DNA of 59,848 bases from NCBI GenBank assembly GCA_938003765.1, contig CALKYE010000262.1, forward strand, positions 1 to 59,848. The letters run 5' to 3'. Each line of letters opens with the position of its first letter. The stretch's first letter is position 1. The position numbers and the translations under genes are program-made. Below, in pieces: positions 1 through 8,336 of the stretch. The notes under the pieces were generated by a model, which had not been told where the DNA came from, made no database searches, and was given only the letters and a program-made list of their open reading frames with translations. The DNA is from an uncultured Planctomycetia bacterium. Its GTDB lineage: Bacteria > Planctomycetota > UBA1135 > GCA-002686595.

Positions 1-1882
1 TGCCCGAGGGCGTGCGCTGGGTCGGCGCCTTGACGCACAGGAAGCTGGTGCTCGCGCCCCACGGGGTGGGCGAGAAGCCGTTGTTGTTGACGCCGTAGAA
101 GAACAGACCGAGCTTCTGGCCTTCGAGGTTGTTGCAGGTGATCACGCAGCCCGCGTTGTTGGCGAGGTTGGGCTGGGTGGTCGCGCTGATCGACGGGAGG
201 CAGCCGTTCGTCGAGGTGCCAGGCGTGCAGTACGCCTGAGGACCGGTGACGCCCGAGTCGACGAACGCCGCCGCCGAGAACGTGCCGCTGCCCGTGAAGG
301 GCGAGGGGATCGTGCCGACCTGGAGGCCGGTGGCGACGTCGAACACGTAGAAGTTGACTTGCGTCGTGTTCGGACCGTCGGAGACGTAGTAGGCGAGGCC
401 GTTGTTGACCGCGAGGCCGTCGATGTCGGTCTCAGTGCCCGGGTAGGGCGCGCGGAACGTCGTGGTCTGACCGAGGAGGTCGATCTCGTAGAGACCGCGC
501 ACCGACGGGGACGGCGCCGCATCGGTGAGGCCGTACAGGAGTCCCGTGACCGCGTCGTGCTCGAGGCCGCCGAAGTCGAAGGCGGTCGGGTAGACGTAGA
601 CCTGGGTCGCGATCATCGTCACGGGGTCGATCTCGTAGACAGCCTCCGTGGCGATGTTGCGCGTGCCGTACAGCTTGCCGTTGCTGAAGCTGAGGGCCAC
701 GAAGTTGATCGTCGTGCCGTTGAACGTCACGCCGCCGATGTTGGTCGGGATCAGCGGGTTGGCGTACGGCGACGAGTAGAAGACGCTGCCGTTGTTCCAG
801 TACAGCGTGTTCGTCGCCGGGTCGTAGGCCATGCCCCAAGGCTTGGCATCGGTGGTCGAAGCGGCGTAGATCGGCAGCGCCGCGCCGTTGCTCGGGTCGA
901 TCGCGTAGATCGTCGCCGTGCCCGACTGGTCATTGCCGACGACGAGCGCCGGGCTGAACGCCGGGGGCGGCGGCCCGAGGTCGGTGAAGGTGAACGCCGT
1001 CGCCCACGGGCCGAAACCCGTCGAGTTCACAGCGCGAACGCTCCAGGTGTGGAGGCCCGGCGTGGAGGCGTAGGAGAACGGGCTGGAGACGACGGGCGTC
1101 ACCACGCCGTCGACATCGACCTCGTAGCTGGTCGCGCAATCGACGGCGGCCCAAACGAGGTTGACGGAACCAACGTTGAAGAACGACGAGCCGTTGAGCG
1201 GCGTCGAGAGGACCGGCGCGCTGCTCGGAGCCGAGGGCGCGGGCGGCGTTCCGAAGCAGACGTCGAAGCTGCTCAGAGATCCGGTGTCGCCGGAAGCCCA
1301 GTCGTACATCGTCAGCGTCCACGTGCCAGTGGCGGCCGGGATCGACGAGAGCGGCGTGTTGAAGATGCCGTTCGTGCCGTTCGGCCACGCGAGCGTGCCG
1401 CGACCGAACTGCTGGTCGTAGGTGCCGGCGGGGAGGGTCACTCCGGTGCCCGTGCAGGTCGCCGGAAGCGCGAGCGTCGCCTGCGTGCAGGCCGGAACGA
1501 TCACGTAGTCGCCGCTGAAGTCGCAGCCGAACGAGCCGCCCGTCGGGGTGGCGCCGCGCACGAAGATGTTGTGGTTCGCGCCGGCCGGGTCCGTCAGCAC
1601 GAACTGAACGTCACCGACGAAGGTGTGGGCGAGGCTGAACATCTTGACTTCCGTCACGACCGTCGCGCCCGGGGGCAGCGACGCGACGTTCAGCGTGAAC
1701 GACGTCGGGACGGTGGGGAGCGTCGTCGGGTAGGTGCCGCCGCCGCCCGTGCCGGTCGTGGGAAACACGCCGCCGTTGGCGACGCCCACTTCACAGCCGA
1801 GGGTTTGCGCTTGGCCGCTCACAGCGAGCGCCGTCAGCGCCGCCGCGGCGCCGATGGCGCGGGAGAGATTCGAGAATTTCAT
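1..1882 (-). CDS. Secreted P-domain / beta-propeller-like protein, 3' end cut by window edge
   Basis: This reading frame runs off the left edge, so only the first 627 residues are present. ATG at 1882-1880 has an AAGGA ribosome site about ten bases upstream. Residues 1-26 form a signal peptide (KFSNLSRA, hydrophobic core, SGQAQ). Residues ~45-185 look like a proprotein-convertase P-domain, a beta-sandwich: SLAHTFVGDVQFVLTDPAG, then GTWTLTMYDWASGDTGSLSSF. A fibronectin-III-like segment follows (~190-290, SYEVDVDGV, HTWSVRAVN). Next come repeats of the type YAIDPSNGA, YEIDPVTM and YEIDLLG, suggesting a propeller. From ~550 a Cys-containing module begins (AYCTPGTSTNGCLPSIS) that is shared with the proteins at 4583-5647 and 8337-10976. 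It is probably an exported or surface protein; the ligand is unknown. Domain calls are by eye. Confidence 0.85.
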   Translation of the reverse strand, partial: MKFSNLSRAIGAAAALTALAVSGQAQTLGCEVGVANGGVFPTTGTGGGGTYPTTLPTVPTSFTLNVASLPPGATVVTEVKMFSLAHTFVGDVQFVLTDPAGANHNIFVRGATPTGGSFGCDFSGDYVIVPACTQATLALPATCTGTGVTLPAGTYDQQFGRGTLAWPNGTNGIFNTPLSSIPAATGTWTLTMYDWASGDTGSLSSFDVCFGTPPAPSAPSSAPVLSTPLNGSSFFNVGSVNLVWAAVDCATSYEVDVDGVVTPVVSSPFSYASTPGLHTWSVRAVNSTGFGPWATAFTFTDLGPPPPAFSPALVVGNDQSGTATIYAIDPSNGAALPIYAASTTDAKPWGMAYDPATNTLYWNNGSVFYSSPYANPLIPTNIGGVTFNGTTINFVALSFSNGKLYGTRNIATEAVYEIDPVTMIATQVYVYPTAFDFGGLEHDAVTGLLYGLTDAAPSPSVRGLYEIDLLGQTTTFRAPYPGTETDIDGLAVNNGLAYYVSDGPNTTQVNFYVFDVATGLQVGTIPSPFTGSGTFSAAAFVDSGVTGPQAYCTPGTSTNGCLPSISATTQPNLANNAGCVITCNNLEGQKLGLFFYGVNNNGFSPTPWGASTSFLCVKAPTQRTPSG

Positions 1883-2160
1883 GGAGAAGAGTCCTTAGGG
1901 GAACGGAAGTTCAAGTCGGAGGAGGTCCTCCGAGGGAGCGACGTTTGGCCGCGGAGCCACGCTCAAGCCTGCGCACAAGGCGCAGACGCCTCTATCAGGG
2001 TACCCCGAGTTTTGCGGCTCGGGTGGCGCTCGTGCGTCAAGCCTGGGAATAGCCGTCGACGGCGGGACCTGGCATTGCGCCGCGCTGGGAAGGCGTTTTC
2101 GCCGGACCGGAGCCGGATTCGTCCCGACGTGCGTGGCGGCGGCGGCCCGCGCTCCCCGCG

Positions 2161-3636
2161 CTACTCGATGGCGAGCTCCTCGAGCACCAGCACACCCCCC
2201 CGGCGCAGGTCGCGGAGGTAGACGTAGTCCTCGGCGACCAGGCGCACCGTAAGCACCGGCCGAGCACGCACTTGGGGCGGGAGCTCGAACGCCAGGTCGT
2301 GCTCGCCCGCGCCTTTGAGCTCGAACCCGCCCAGGCGCACTTCGTCGACCTCGACCGCCACGGCCACTCCAGCGAGCTCGGGGCGTCCGAGTTCCTCGCC
2401 GCGGATGCGCAGCACCGAACCGCCCGCCGTGGCGAGGAAGGCGCTGAAGTACGGCGCGAGCTGGCCCTGCTTGTCGACGCCGGCGTGGACCTGATCCAAC
2501 GCCGAACTCGCGCCGGGCGGCAGCTCGATCCGCGACTGGAAGCTGCCCACCCGCTTGGCGAGCTCGGCGTCGACGGTCGTGGCGCGCGCGTCGCGCTGGC
2601 CTTGGGTGTCGAGCGCTTCGAACGCTCGCGTGTGCTCTTCGACCGGAGCGGGATCGATCGCAGGCAACAGTCCGCGCGCGGTGATCGCGCCGTACAGCAG
2701 GCTGGCCACGGTGCGATGCCCTTCGACGGACCAGTGCGCATCCGTGTCGGAGATGCGGTAGCGCGCATCGCCCGCGAACGACGCGGGCAGCGCCAGCGTG
2801 CGCGCCGGATCGCGTCCCGTGGCGAAGTGCTCGTACGCCGCGTGCGGCGCGCCGATCCAGTTCAGGACGAGCACGTACTGCGCTCCGCTCGCGAGCACCG
2901 CGCGCTCGAGCTCGTCGATCTGCGCGCGCGCCTCGCTGAAGCGCGTGCGTGACTCGTGATCGAACCCGTGGCGCAGCCAGCCCGACTCCTTGCCGCCCAA
3001 ACGGATCGGCAGCTCGCCGTCGACGATGCCGTGCACGCGTTCGGGGTGCTGCGGGCTGAAGTTCGCCATGGCGCCGAAGCCGCGCGCGCCGACCGTGTCG
3101 TCGAGGTCGTTCGACATCGCGAAGTGCACGACGAGGTCGGGCTGCACCAGCGACAGAGCGCGCAGCATCCAGGCGCACTCCGAACGCAAGTTCCAACTCC
3201 CCACGCCGATGTGCAGCACCTGCAGTCGCACGCCCGCTCGCTGCGCGTTCTGCTCGAGCCACTGCTCGAGGTGCGCGCCCAGGCGTTGCTCGGCCTCGAC
3301 GCTGTAGCCGTACACGAACGAGTCGCCCAGCAGCACGACGCGCACGACGCCTTCTGGCTTGGGGACCTCGAACTCGCGCTCGCGCAGCCCGAAGCGGTTC
3401 GACTTCACGCCCAGCGCGCCGTCCAGGTTCGGCTGCAGCACGCGCGCGACGTCCGGGTCGGGGTGCGAATCCCAGCCGCCCTGCTCCGCGCGCACGAGCT
3501 GCGGAATCACGGCGTTTTCCGCAGTCTCGCGCTCGACGCGCAAACGTCGCACTTCGCGCGCGAGCAGAACGATCGCCACGGCGAGGCCGGCGGCGAGCGC
3601 AGCGAGAAGGATCGAGGCGGGGCTGCGACGGGTCAT
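2161..3636 (-). CDS. Membrane-anchored SGNH/GDSL-type hydrolase
   Basis: 491 residues. The N-terminus is a single hydrophobic anchor (residues 8-26) followed by RREVRR-type basic residues, so the catalytic part probably lies outside the cytoplasm. SGNH signatures: GDSF at 104-107 (nucleophile Ser106), Gly in IGVGSW near 145, Asn in MSND near 176, and Asp/His in the stretch 297-307 (SDTDAHWSVEGHR). Residues ~330-491 look like an all-beta accessory region. I chose ATG 3636 because it places the membrane anchor at the extreme N-terminus; an upstream in-frame ATG at 3687 would add 17 residues. The family removes or transfers acyl groups, often on surface glycans; the substrate is not evident. It is separated from the acetyltransferase cluster at 15.8 kb. 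Confidence 0.8.
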   Translation of the reverse strand: MTRRSPASILLAALAAGLAVAIVLLAREVRRLRVERETAENAVIPQLVRAEQGGWDSHPDPDVARVLQPNLDGALGVKSNRFGLREREFEVPKPEGVVRVVLLGDSFVYGYSVEAEQRLGAHLEQWLEQNAQRAGVRLQVLHIGVGSWNLRSECAWMLRALSLVQPDLVVHFAMSNDLDDTVGARGFGAMANFSPQHPERVHGIVDGELPIRLGGKESGWLRHGFDHESRTRFSEARAQIDELERAVLASGAQYVLVLNWIGAPHAAYEHFATGRDPARTLALPASFAGDARYRISDTDAHWSVEGHRTVASLLYGAITARGLLPAIDPAPVEEHTRAFEALDTQGQRDARATTVDAELAKRVGSFQSRIELPPGASSALDQVHAGVDKQGQLAPYFSAFLATAGGSVLRIRGEELGRPELAGVAVAVEVDEVRLGGFELKGAGEHDLAFELPPQVRARPVLTVRLVAEDYVYLRDLRRGGVLVLEELAIE

Positions 3637-3780
3637 CGAGGTGAGCGCGCGATCGTACGGGAACGACGCGCGCACTTGCGCTCGCATTGAAGCGCCGATC
3701 CCCGCTTGAGAGGCGCGCCTCGCCGCCCCCGGTTCGCGGCCACTTCCCCGCCCCGCGCGGCCACTGGCCCCTCCACGGTG

Positions 3781-4312
3781 ATGAACTCGAGGCTGCCGCC
3801 GCAGCGCGCTCGAGCGCTGGTCGCCCCGACGCGCCCGCCGCTGAGCGTCGTCGCGCGCGCCGGCGAGCTCCAACGGCCGCGCACTCGGCGGCTCCAAGCG
3901 CTCTGTGTGCTGCTCCGCGATCTCGGCCACGAATCCGCGCACGCGCAGCCCGGGCACATGCGCCGCAGCGAGCGCTGGCGCCGCGTGATCGGCAAGCACG
4001 AGGCGTCGAAGGCGGAGCTCGACAAGCTCGTCTCCAGCTGGTCCGACCGCGCTTCGCTGCGCTCGGATCACTTCGTGGTTGAGACTGAACCGGGCGGCGC
4101 AACGCGGTGAACCTGTCGACCTCGAGCGGCTCTACATGGCCTGGATGGCTGAGTTCGGCGAGCTGATCGACCTCGCCGAGAACGTGCGCGACCCGCTGCG
4201 CGTCGAGTCGGTGCCCCTGTACTCCTCCAAGGGCTCCGAGGACTTCAAGGATCACCTGAGCACGCTGCCCGAACCGCTGCACAGCGCCGCGACGAACGTC
4301 GCCACGAGTTGA
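3781..4312 (+). pseudogene. Frameshifted remnant of an unrecognised gene
   Basis: Two overlapping open frames carry the G/C-ending codons of a real gene but neither is complete. The first (from ~3781) reads through RSERWRRVIGKHEASKAELD and stops at 4110. The second, offset by one base, continues from ~4079 with LERLYMAWMAEFGELIDLAE and ends at 4312. The switch point lies between about 4075 and 4105. I recognise no family. Either a real frameshift or a sequencing indel would explain it. The rest of the interval between 3637 and 4582 (3637-3780 and 4313-4582) shows no gene I can support. Confidence 0.4.
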
Positions 4313-4582
4313 GGCAACCCCAGTCTCGCGCTCACCTACTGCCGCATGGGGCGACGGGTTCCCCGTCGGTAGGCCTTGACGTCGTCGCGCAGCCGCTCCT
4401 GAACTCGACGACGGTCACTCCGCGAGCTGCTCGCGCCTGCCGGGCCCGGCGCGATCGCCCGCCGCTCGATGTTTCGTGATTCCGCGATGCGCAGCCAACG
4501 TCGGGACGCTCTCGCTTCTCGTGCGCGCCGCACTCCGCGGCGCGAGCCAGTCCGCTCCCGTACACCTTCGCAGCTCGTTGCC

Positions 4583-5647
4583 ATGACGATCTCATCTGCC
4601 CGTCTTGCTCCGCACAGCACCCACTGCGCGAGGCTTCGCTCTTCGACGGCCAAGGCCCTCTCGCTGGCGCTCTTGGCTGTCGCCGCTTTCAGTCACGCCG
4701 CCGTGGCGCAGGGACCGTGCGCCGGCCAGACGTTCACGAATCGCGCGGCGTTCGAGTCCATGAGCGCTCCCGGCGGCCTTCTCGTCGAGTCCTTCAACGG
4801 CTTCAGCAACGGCTCCGCTGTGAGCCAGCTCTTCGGCGGTCTGATTCCGTTCACGACCCCCAAGCCGACTGTGTTCTGGGGAAGCTGGGGCTCCGGGTAC
4901 TTCTCAGGCGGCGGGTTGATCCCTGAGCCGCGCTTTCAGAGCAAGCCTGCTGTCCTCAGTTTCTCGACGCCGGTGTTCGGCGTTGGGGCCAACACCTTCG
5001 ACGACTTCGATGGCAGTCCCGGAGCGGCGATCATCACCTTGACGGCGACGACGACCAGCGGCTGTCAGCTGATCGTGTCGGAGTCGGTCGCAAGCTGGGG
5101 CAACACCGGATTCCTTGGCGCCGTCTCGAGCGAGGGGATTGTGAGCGCGCGCTTCGCGATCTCCGGGACCGGCGGGAATCTGGAGCTGGACGGACTGGTG
5201 GTGATCCCGGAAGCGCCTTGTCCTCAGCCCGTCGCCTACTGCAGCGCCAAGCTGAACTCGCAGGGCTGCGTGCCCTCCATGTCCTGGAGCGGCGTCCCGA
5301 GCGCCGGTCAACCTGCGAACTTCGTGATCAGCGCCTCCTCGGTGCTGAATCAGAAGCCGGGCATGTTGTTCTACGGGTTCGCGCCTGCCGCCATGCCGTT
5401 CCAGGGCGGCACGCTCTGCGTAGCGGGTGCGATACGACGCATGCCGATCACGAGCTCGGGAGGCGCGAGCGGAGCGACCGACTGCTCCGGTGTGCTCAGC
5501 GTGGACTTCAACGCCCGCATTCAGAGCGGTATCGATCCCCACCTGGCGCCCGGCGCCACGGTCTACTGCCAGTACTGGTATCGCGACCCCCAATCCGCGT
5601 TCGCGACGGGCCTGAGCGACGCGTTGCGGGTCGTAGTTTGCCCGTGA
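4583..5647 (+). CDS. Secreted protein with lineage-type Cys-rich C-terminal module
   Basis: 354 residues. ATG 4583 gives a long basic n-region and a hydrophobic core (AKALSLALLAVAAFSHAAVAQ); the in-frame ATG 38 codons upstream only adds an Arg-rich leader unlike a signal peptide. Residues ~40-210 are an all-beta domain containing FNGFSNGSAVSQL and FGVGANTFDDFDGSPG, resembling domains of PEP-CTERM-type exported proteins, but no PEP-CTERM tail is present. From about residue 214 the module YCSAKLNSQGCVPSMSWSG begins. It includes VLNQKPGMLFYG, a conserved DCSG, and ends VYCQYWYRDP...RVVVCP. The same module terminates the protein at 8337-10976. Likely exported; function unknown. Confidence 0.8.
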   Translation: MTISSARLAPHSTHCARLRSSTAKALSLALLAVAAFSHAAVAQGPCAGQTFTNRAAFESMSAPGGLLVESFNGFSNGSAVSQLFGGLIPFTTPKPTVFWGSWGSGYFSGGGLIPEPRFQSKPAVLSFSTPVFGVGANTFDDFDGSPGAAIITLTATTTSGCQLIVSESVASWGNTGFLGAVSSEGIVSARFAISGTGGNLELDGLVVIPEAPCPQPVAYCSAKLNSQGCVPSMSWSGVPSAGQPANFVISASSVLNQKPGMLFYGFAPAAMPFQGGTLCVAGAIRRMPITSSGGASGATDCSGVLSVDFNARIQSGIDPHLAPGATVYCQYWYRDPQSAFATGLSDALRVVVCP

Positions 5648-5671
5648 GCGCGACGTGAAGTTGGGAGTGAC

Positions 5672-5701
5672 GTGCGCGCGCCTTCCGAAGGCCGCGCGCA
5701 C
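5672..5701 (+). terminator. GC hairpin downstream of the 354-aa secreted protein gene
   Basis: GTGCGCGCGCCTTC pairs with GAAGGCCGCGCGCAC across a very short loop, 24 bases after the stop at 5647. The stem has one bulge. There is no T-run, so this is at best a structure-only terminator. Confidence 0.35.
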
Positions 5702-5872
5702 TCGTTCCGCCGAGTCGGACCGGCGCGCGGTGTCCATCGCAGCGGATCTCGATGGGCGCGCCCAACCACATACACACGAGGTCGAGGTTCGCCGTTGCGT
5801 GCAGTGGCCGTGGCGGCGCGCGACGCCGACCGCAGCCCGCGAACTCGTCGTCCTCGGCGAAACTGCCGAGAG

Positions 5873-6616
5873 CTACACGACCGCCGCCGTCGGCGCGGGG
5901 CTGCTGGCGAGGATCGCGGCGAGGCGTTGCAGGCCGCTCGCGAGCTCTTCGCGCGTCGGCGGAGTCGCGAGGCAGATGCGCACGGCGTGCGGCGCCGCGG
6001 CGCGGCCGATGGCGAAGGCCTCGGGGCTCGAGACGGCCACGCCGGCGCGGCGCGCGCGTGCGACGAAATCGGCGGCGCGCCAGGGCTCGGGCAGCACGAG
6101 CCACAGGTGCGGGCTGTCGGCGCAGGTGGGGGACTCGATGGCGCCGAGGATCTTCCGCGCGAGCTGCTGGCGCGCGCGCGCCTCCTCGCGCTTGGCCTTC
6201 GCGGTGCGGTCGGCCATGCCGCTCTCGATCCAGTGCGACGCGAGCTCGACGGAGATCGTCGCGGGCATCGCGCCCAACGCGCCCGAGTTCATCAACGCGC
6301 GCTCGTGCGTCGCCGAGCTGCCTTCGGGCGTCACGAGGTAGCCCACGCGCAGCCCCGCGAGCAGGCACTTGGTCAGCGTCGTGATGTACAGCGTGCGCTC
6401 CGGCGCGAGCGTCGCGATCGGTCGCGCGCCGTCCTGCGCCATGTAGCTGTAGGTGTCGTCCTCGACGATCGAGATGTCGCAGCGCCGCGCCGCCTCGGCG
6501 ATCGCGCGCCGCCGCTCGTTCGAGAGCGACGTTCCGATCGGGTTCTGCGCGTTGGGCTGGCAGTAGACCGCCTTGACCGAGCCCGTGCGGCACGCGTTGT
6601 CGAGCTCCTCGGCCAC
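5873..6616 (-). pseudogene. Truncated duplicate of pdxR (C-terminal aminotransferase half only)
   Basis: This is a near-copy of the last 247 codons of the intact gene at 12644-14041. It starts at VAEELDNACRTGSVK, equivalent to residue 219, and runs to the same C-terminus (SPAPTAAVV). The whole GntR DNA-binding head and the first half of the aminotransferase fold are missing; the PLP-lysine motif TLTKCL remains. The break lies at 6616-6618: to the left the DNA matches 13374-13389, to the right it matches the transposon remnant at 11640. The frame happens to stay open further upstream to 7048, but that extension is antisense transposon DNA and is not credible protein. Probably not expressed as a functional protein. 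Confidence 0.85.
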
Positions 6617-7162
6617 GAGCGGATAGGACATCCAAGCGGATGACTTCCGCCGGAGGCGGCCGTCGTCGACCGCAAGGTGGAAGCTGGCCGCGGCTGGCGG
6701 ACCCATCAAGTCGCCAACAGAGCCCAGATCGGGCTCCTCTTGCGGGCTGGCGAGCCGTTCGACGCCCGCTGGAGCGGCTTTGAATACGACCGGGGCTACT
6801 CGCCGGCGTGCGTCGCGGGCGAGGGGCGTGCTCGGCGGCGCGAGGGGCGGGCGACTCTGGCGAAGTCGAGCAGTTCGCGTGAGCGCGCCGGTGCGGGCCG
6901 TGGCGGCTCGGTCGGGTGGCCGAGGTGCGCGAGGATCTTGCGCACGACGAGTGGGTCTGTGAGCTGCGCGATGATGCGGCGGAGGCCGCCGCGGTGCGGG
7001 CACGTCAGCACGTCGACGGCGAAGACGCGGCGCAGGGGCTCGGCCCACGTTGAGCGCGACGATCGCGAGCGGGTGGAGGTGCGGGGCGTGGTCGGTGAGT
7101 GGGGAGCGAGCGGGCCACAGGAAGGCGAAGTGGATGCGGGCGCGCGCTTGGGCACGACGAGC
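6617..7162 (-). mobile_element. IS91/ISCR-type element remnant, copy A (degenerate)
   Basis: This segment is a diverged copy of 11640-12196: AAGCGGATGACTTCCGCCGG at the left side, GGGCGACTCTGGCGAAGTCG in the middle, TTGGGCACGACGAG at the right. The minus strand of ~6858-7162 encodes the C-terminus of an IS91-family transposase (VFAVDVLTCPH, ILAHLGHPTEPP). The zinc motif is damaged (CPHRGG instead of CPHCGG) and the normal stop is lost. The catalytic N-terminal domain is absent, so it is inactive. To its left it is fused to the pdxR fragment, to its right to a glycosyltransferase fragment. Confidence 0.75.
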
Positions 7163-7658
7163 TCGTGCGCGAACGTCTGCCGCACCGCTGGGTGATCGCG
7201 GGACCTCGTGGATACCAGTTCGAGATCTTCGTGCGCGCGCTCGAGCAGTCGCCGGTGAAGGACCGCGTGCAGTGGATCGTCGACGCGCCCGAAGCCGCTT
7301 GCCGAGGCTCTATGCGCAAGCCGATCGATTCCTGTTCGCCAGCTTGAACCAACGCTTCGGCCTGCCGCCGCTCGAAGCGATGGCGTGCGGCGCCCCGGTC
7401 GTGTCGAGCGCGGTCACGTCGCTGCCCGAAGTCTGCGGCGATGCGGCCTTCCTCGTCGAACCGACCGAATCGGAACGCATCTTCGAAGCCGTTCGCCTCG
7501 TGCTCACCGAGCCGGACATCGCTCAAGAACTGCGCGCGCGCGGCAAAGTTCAAGCGCGCAAGTTCACGTGGCGCGAGTGCGCGAAACACACGCTGCTCGC
7601 CTACCGCAAGGCGCTCGAGCCCGACGCGCCCGAGCCGAAGCTCAGGCACGTGTTCTGA
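7163..7658 (+). pseudogene. Glycosyltransferase (GT4 type) C-terminal fragment, frameshifted
   Basis: The frame starting at the transposon junction reads LVRERLPHRWVIAGPRGYQF through VQWIVDAPEA. Near 7297 the frame must shift to continue with LPRLYAQADRFLFASLNQRF then GLPPLEAMACGAPVVSS. That is the classic donor-binding end of GT-B glycosyltransferases, with the FGLPPLEAMA motif holding the conserved Glu. It ends at TGA 7658. The acceptor-binding N-terminal half is missing. It is truncated exactly where the IS remnant ends, so the element or recombination at it probably removed the 5' half. A second copy of its last ~90 bases lies at 11386-11475. Confidence 0.75.
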
Positions 7659-8336
7659 GGCAGCGCGACTTCGAGCGCCACGGGTTCGCCGGAAGCCCGC
7701 GAGGGTGTTTCCGTCGTCACACGCTCGGGTCTACGTTCAGCCGAGTCGGACAACGTCGGTTGGCCCGTCTGCCCCCAGCTCCCGCGGCTGAGCCTGAGCC
7801 TCGGGCTCTCCCGCGCACTCACCGGGCCGCGCTGCGCCCGCGCCTTCGACGGCTTGGGAACGCGTTCGGCGATCAGCGCTTGAGGAGCGAGGAGCAACAA
7901 CATCGAGAGCATTTCGTACCGTGGCGACGGCCGCGAAGAGCGTTGAGTCCGACGGAGCTGAGGCGACCTCCACGGAGGACCCGATCGGCGTTCGGACTCC
8001 CGACTCGATCACTCCGGCGCAAGCTCCGCGTTCCTTGCGCCGCAGCGAGACGATCCTTGGGCGGGGTGAAGCGCACGACATCGAACACGGGATCGGGCTC
8101 GAGTGAGTGGCGTCTGCTTGACCGCGCTGCCGCGACGCCATTCGGGCGGGCTCCGGCGCGCGCGCCGCGGCGGCGCAGGGCGAACACGAATCGCTTCGGA
8201 CCTGGAGTCGATCGCGGCGACGATTCGCGCCTGATGTTCGATCCTCCCCACTCGCGCCGGCCGGCAGGTAGCATCAACTGTCTCGTTGTGGCGAATGGCG
8301 GTCGCCTCGCTAGCTGTACTCCGATTGGAGGGAGTC
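7659..8336. other. Intergenic, no gene recognised
   Basis: 678 bases with several short open frames on both strands, none with a recognisable motif or convincing ribosome site. It includes one short minus-strand frame starting at 7912 with a hydrophobic beginning (MLSMLLLLAPQAL) that then becomes Arg/Ser-rich noise. The last ~15 bases contain the ribosome site of the next gene (GGAGGG at 8327-8333). Confidence 0.5.

Noticed and set aside
359..2221. Plus-strand 620-codon frame
   Set aside because: Antisense of the signal-peptide-bearing P-domain gene; no motif and implausible Arg/Val-rich composition.
5873..7048. 391-aa protein made from pdxR fragment plus upstream open frame
   Set aside because: The extra N-terminal ~140 residues are read from transposon DNA in a non-coding frame; kept only as a pseudogene to 6616.
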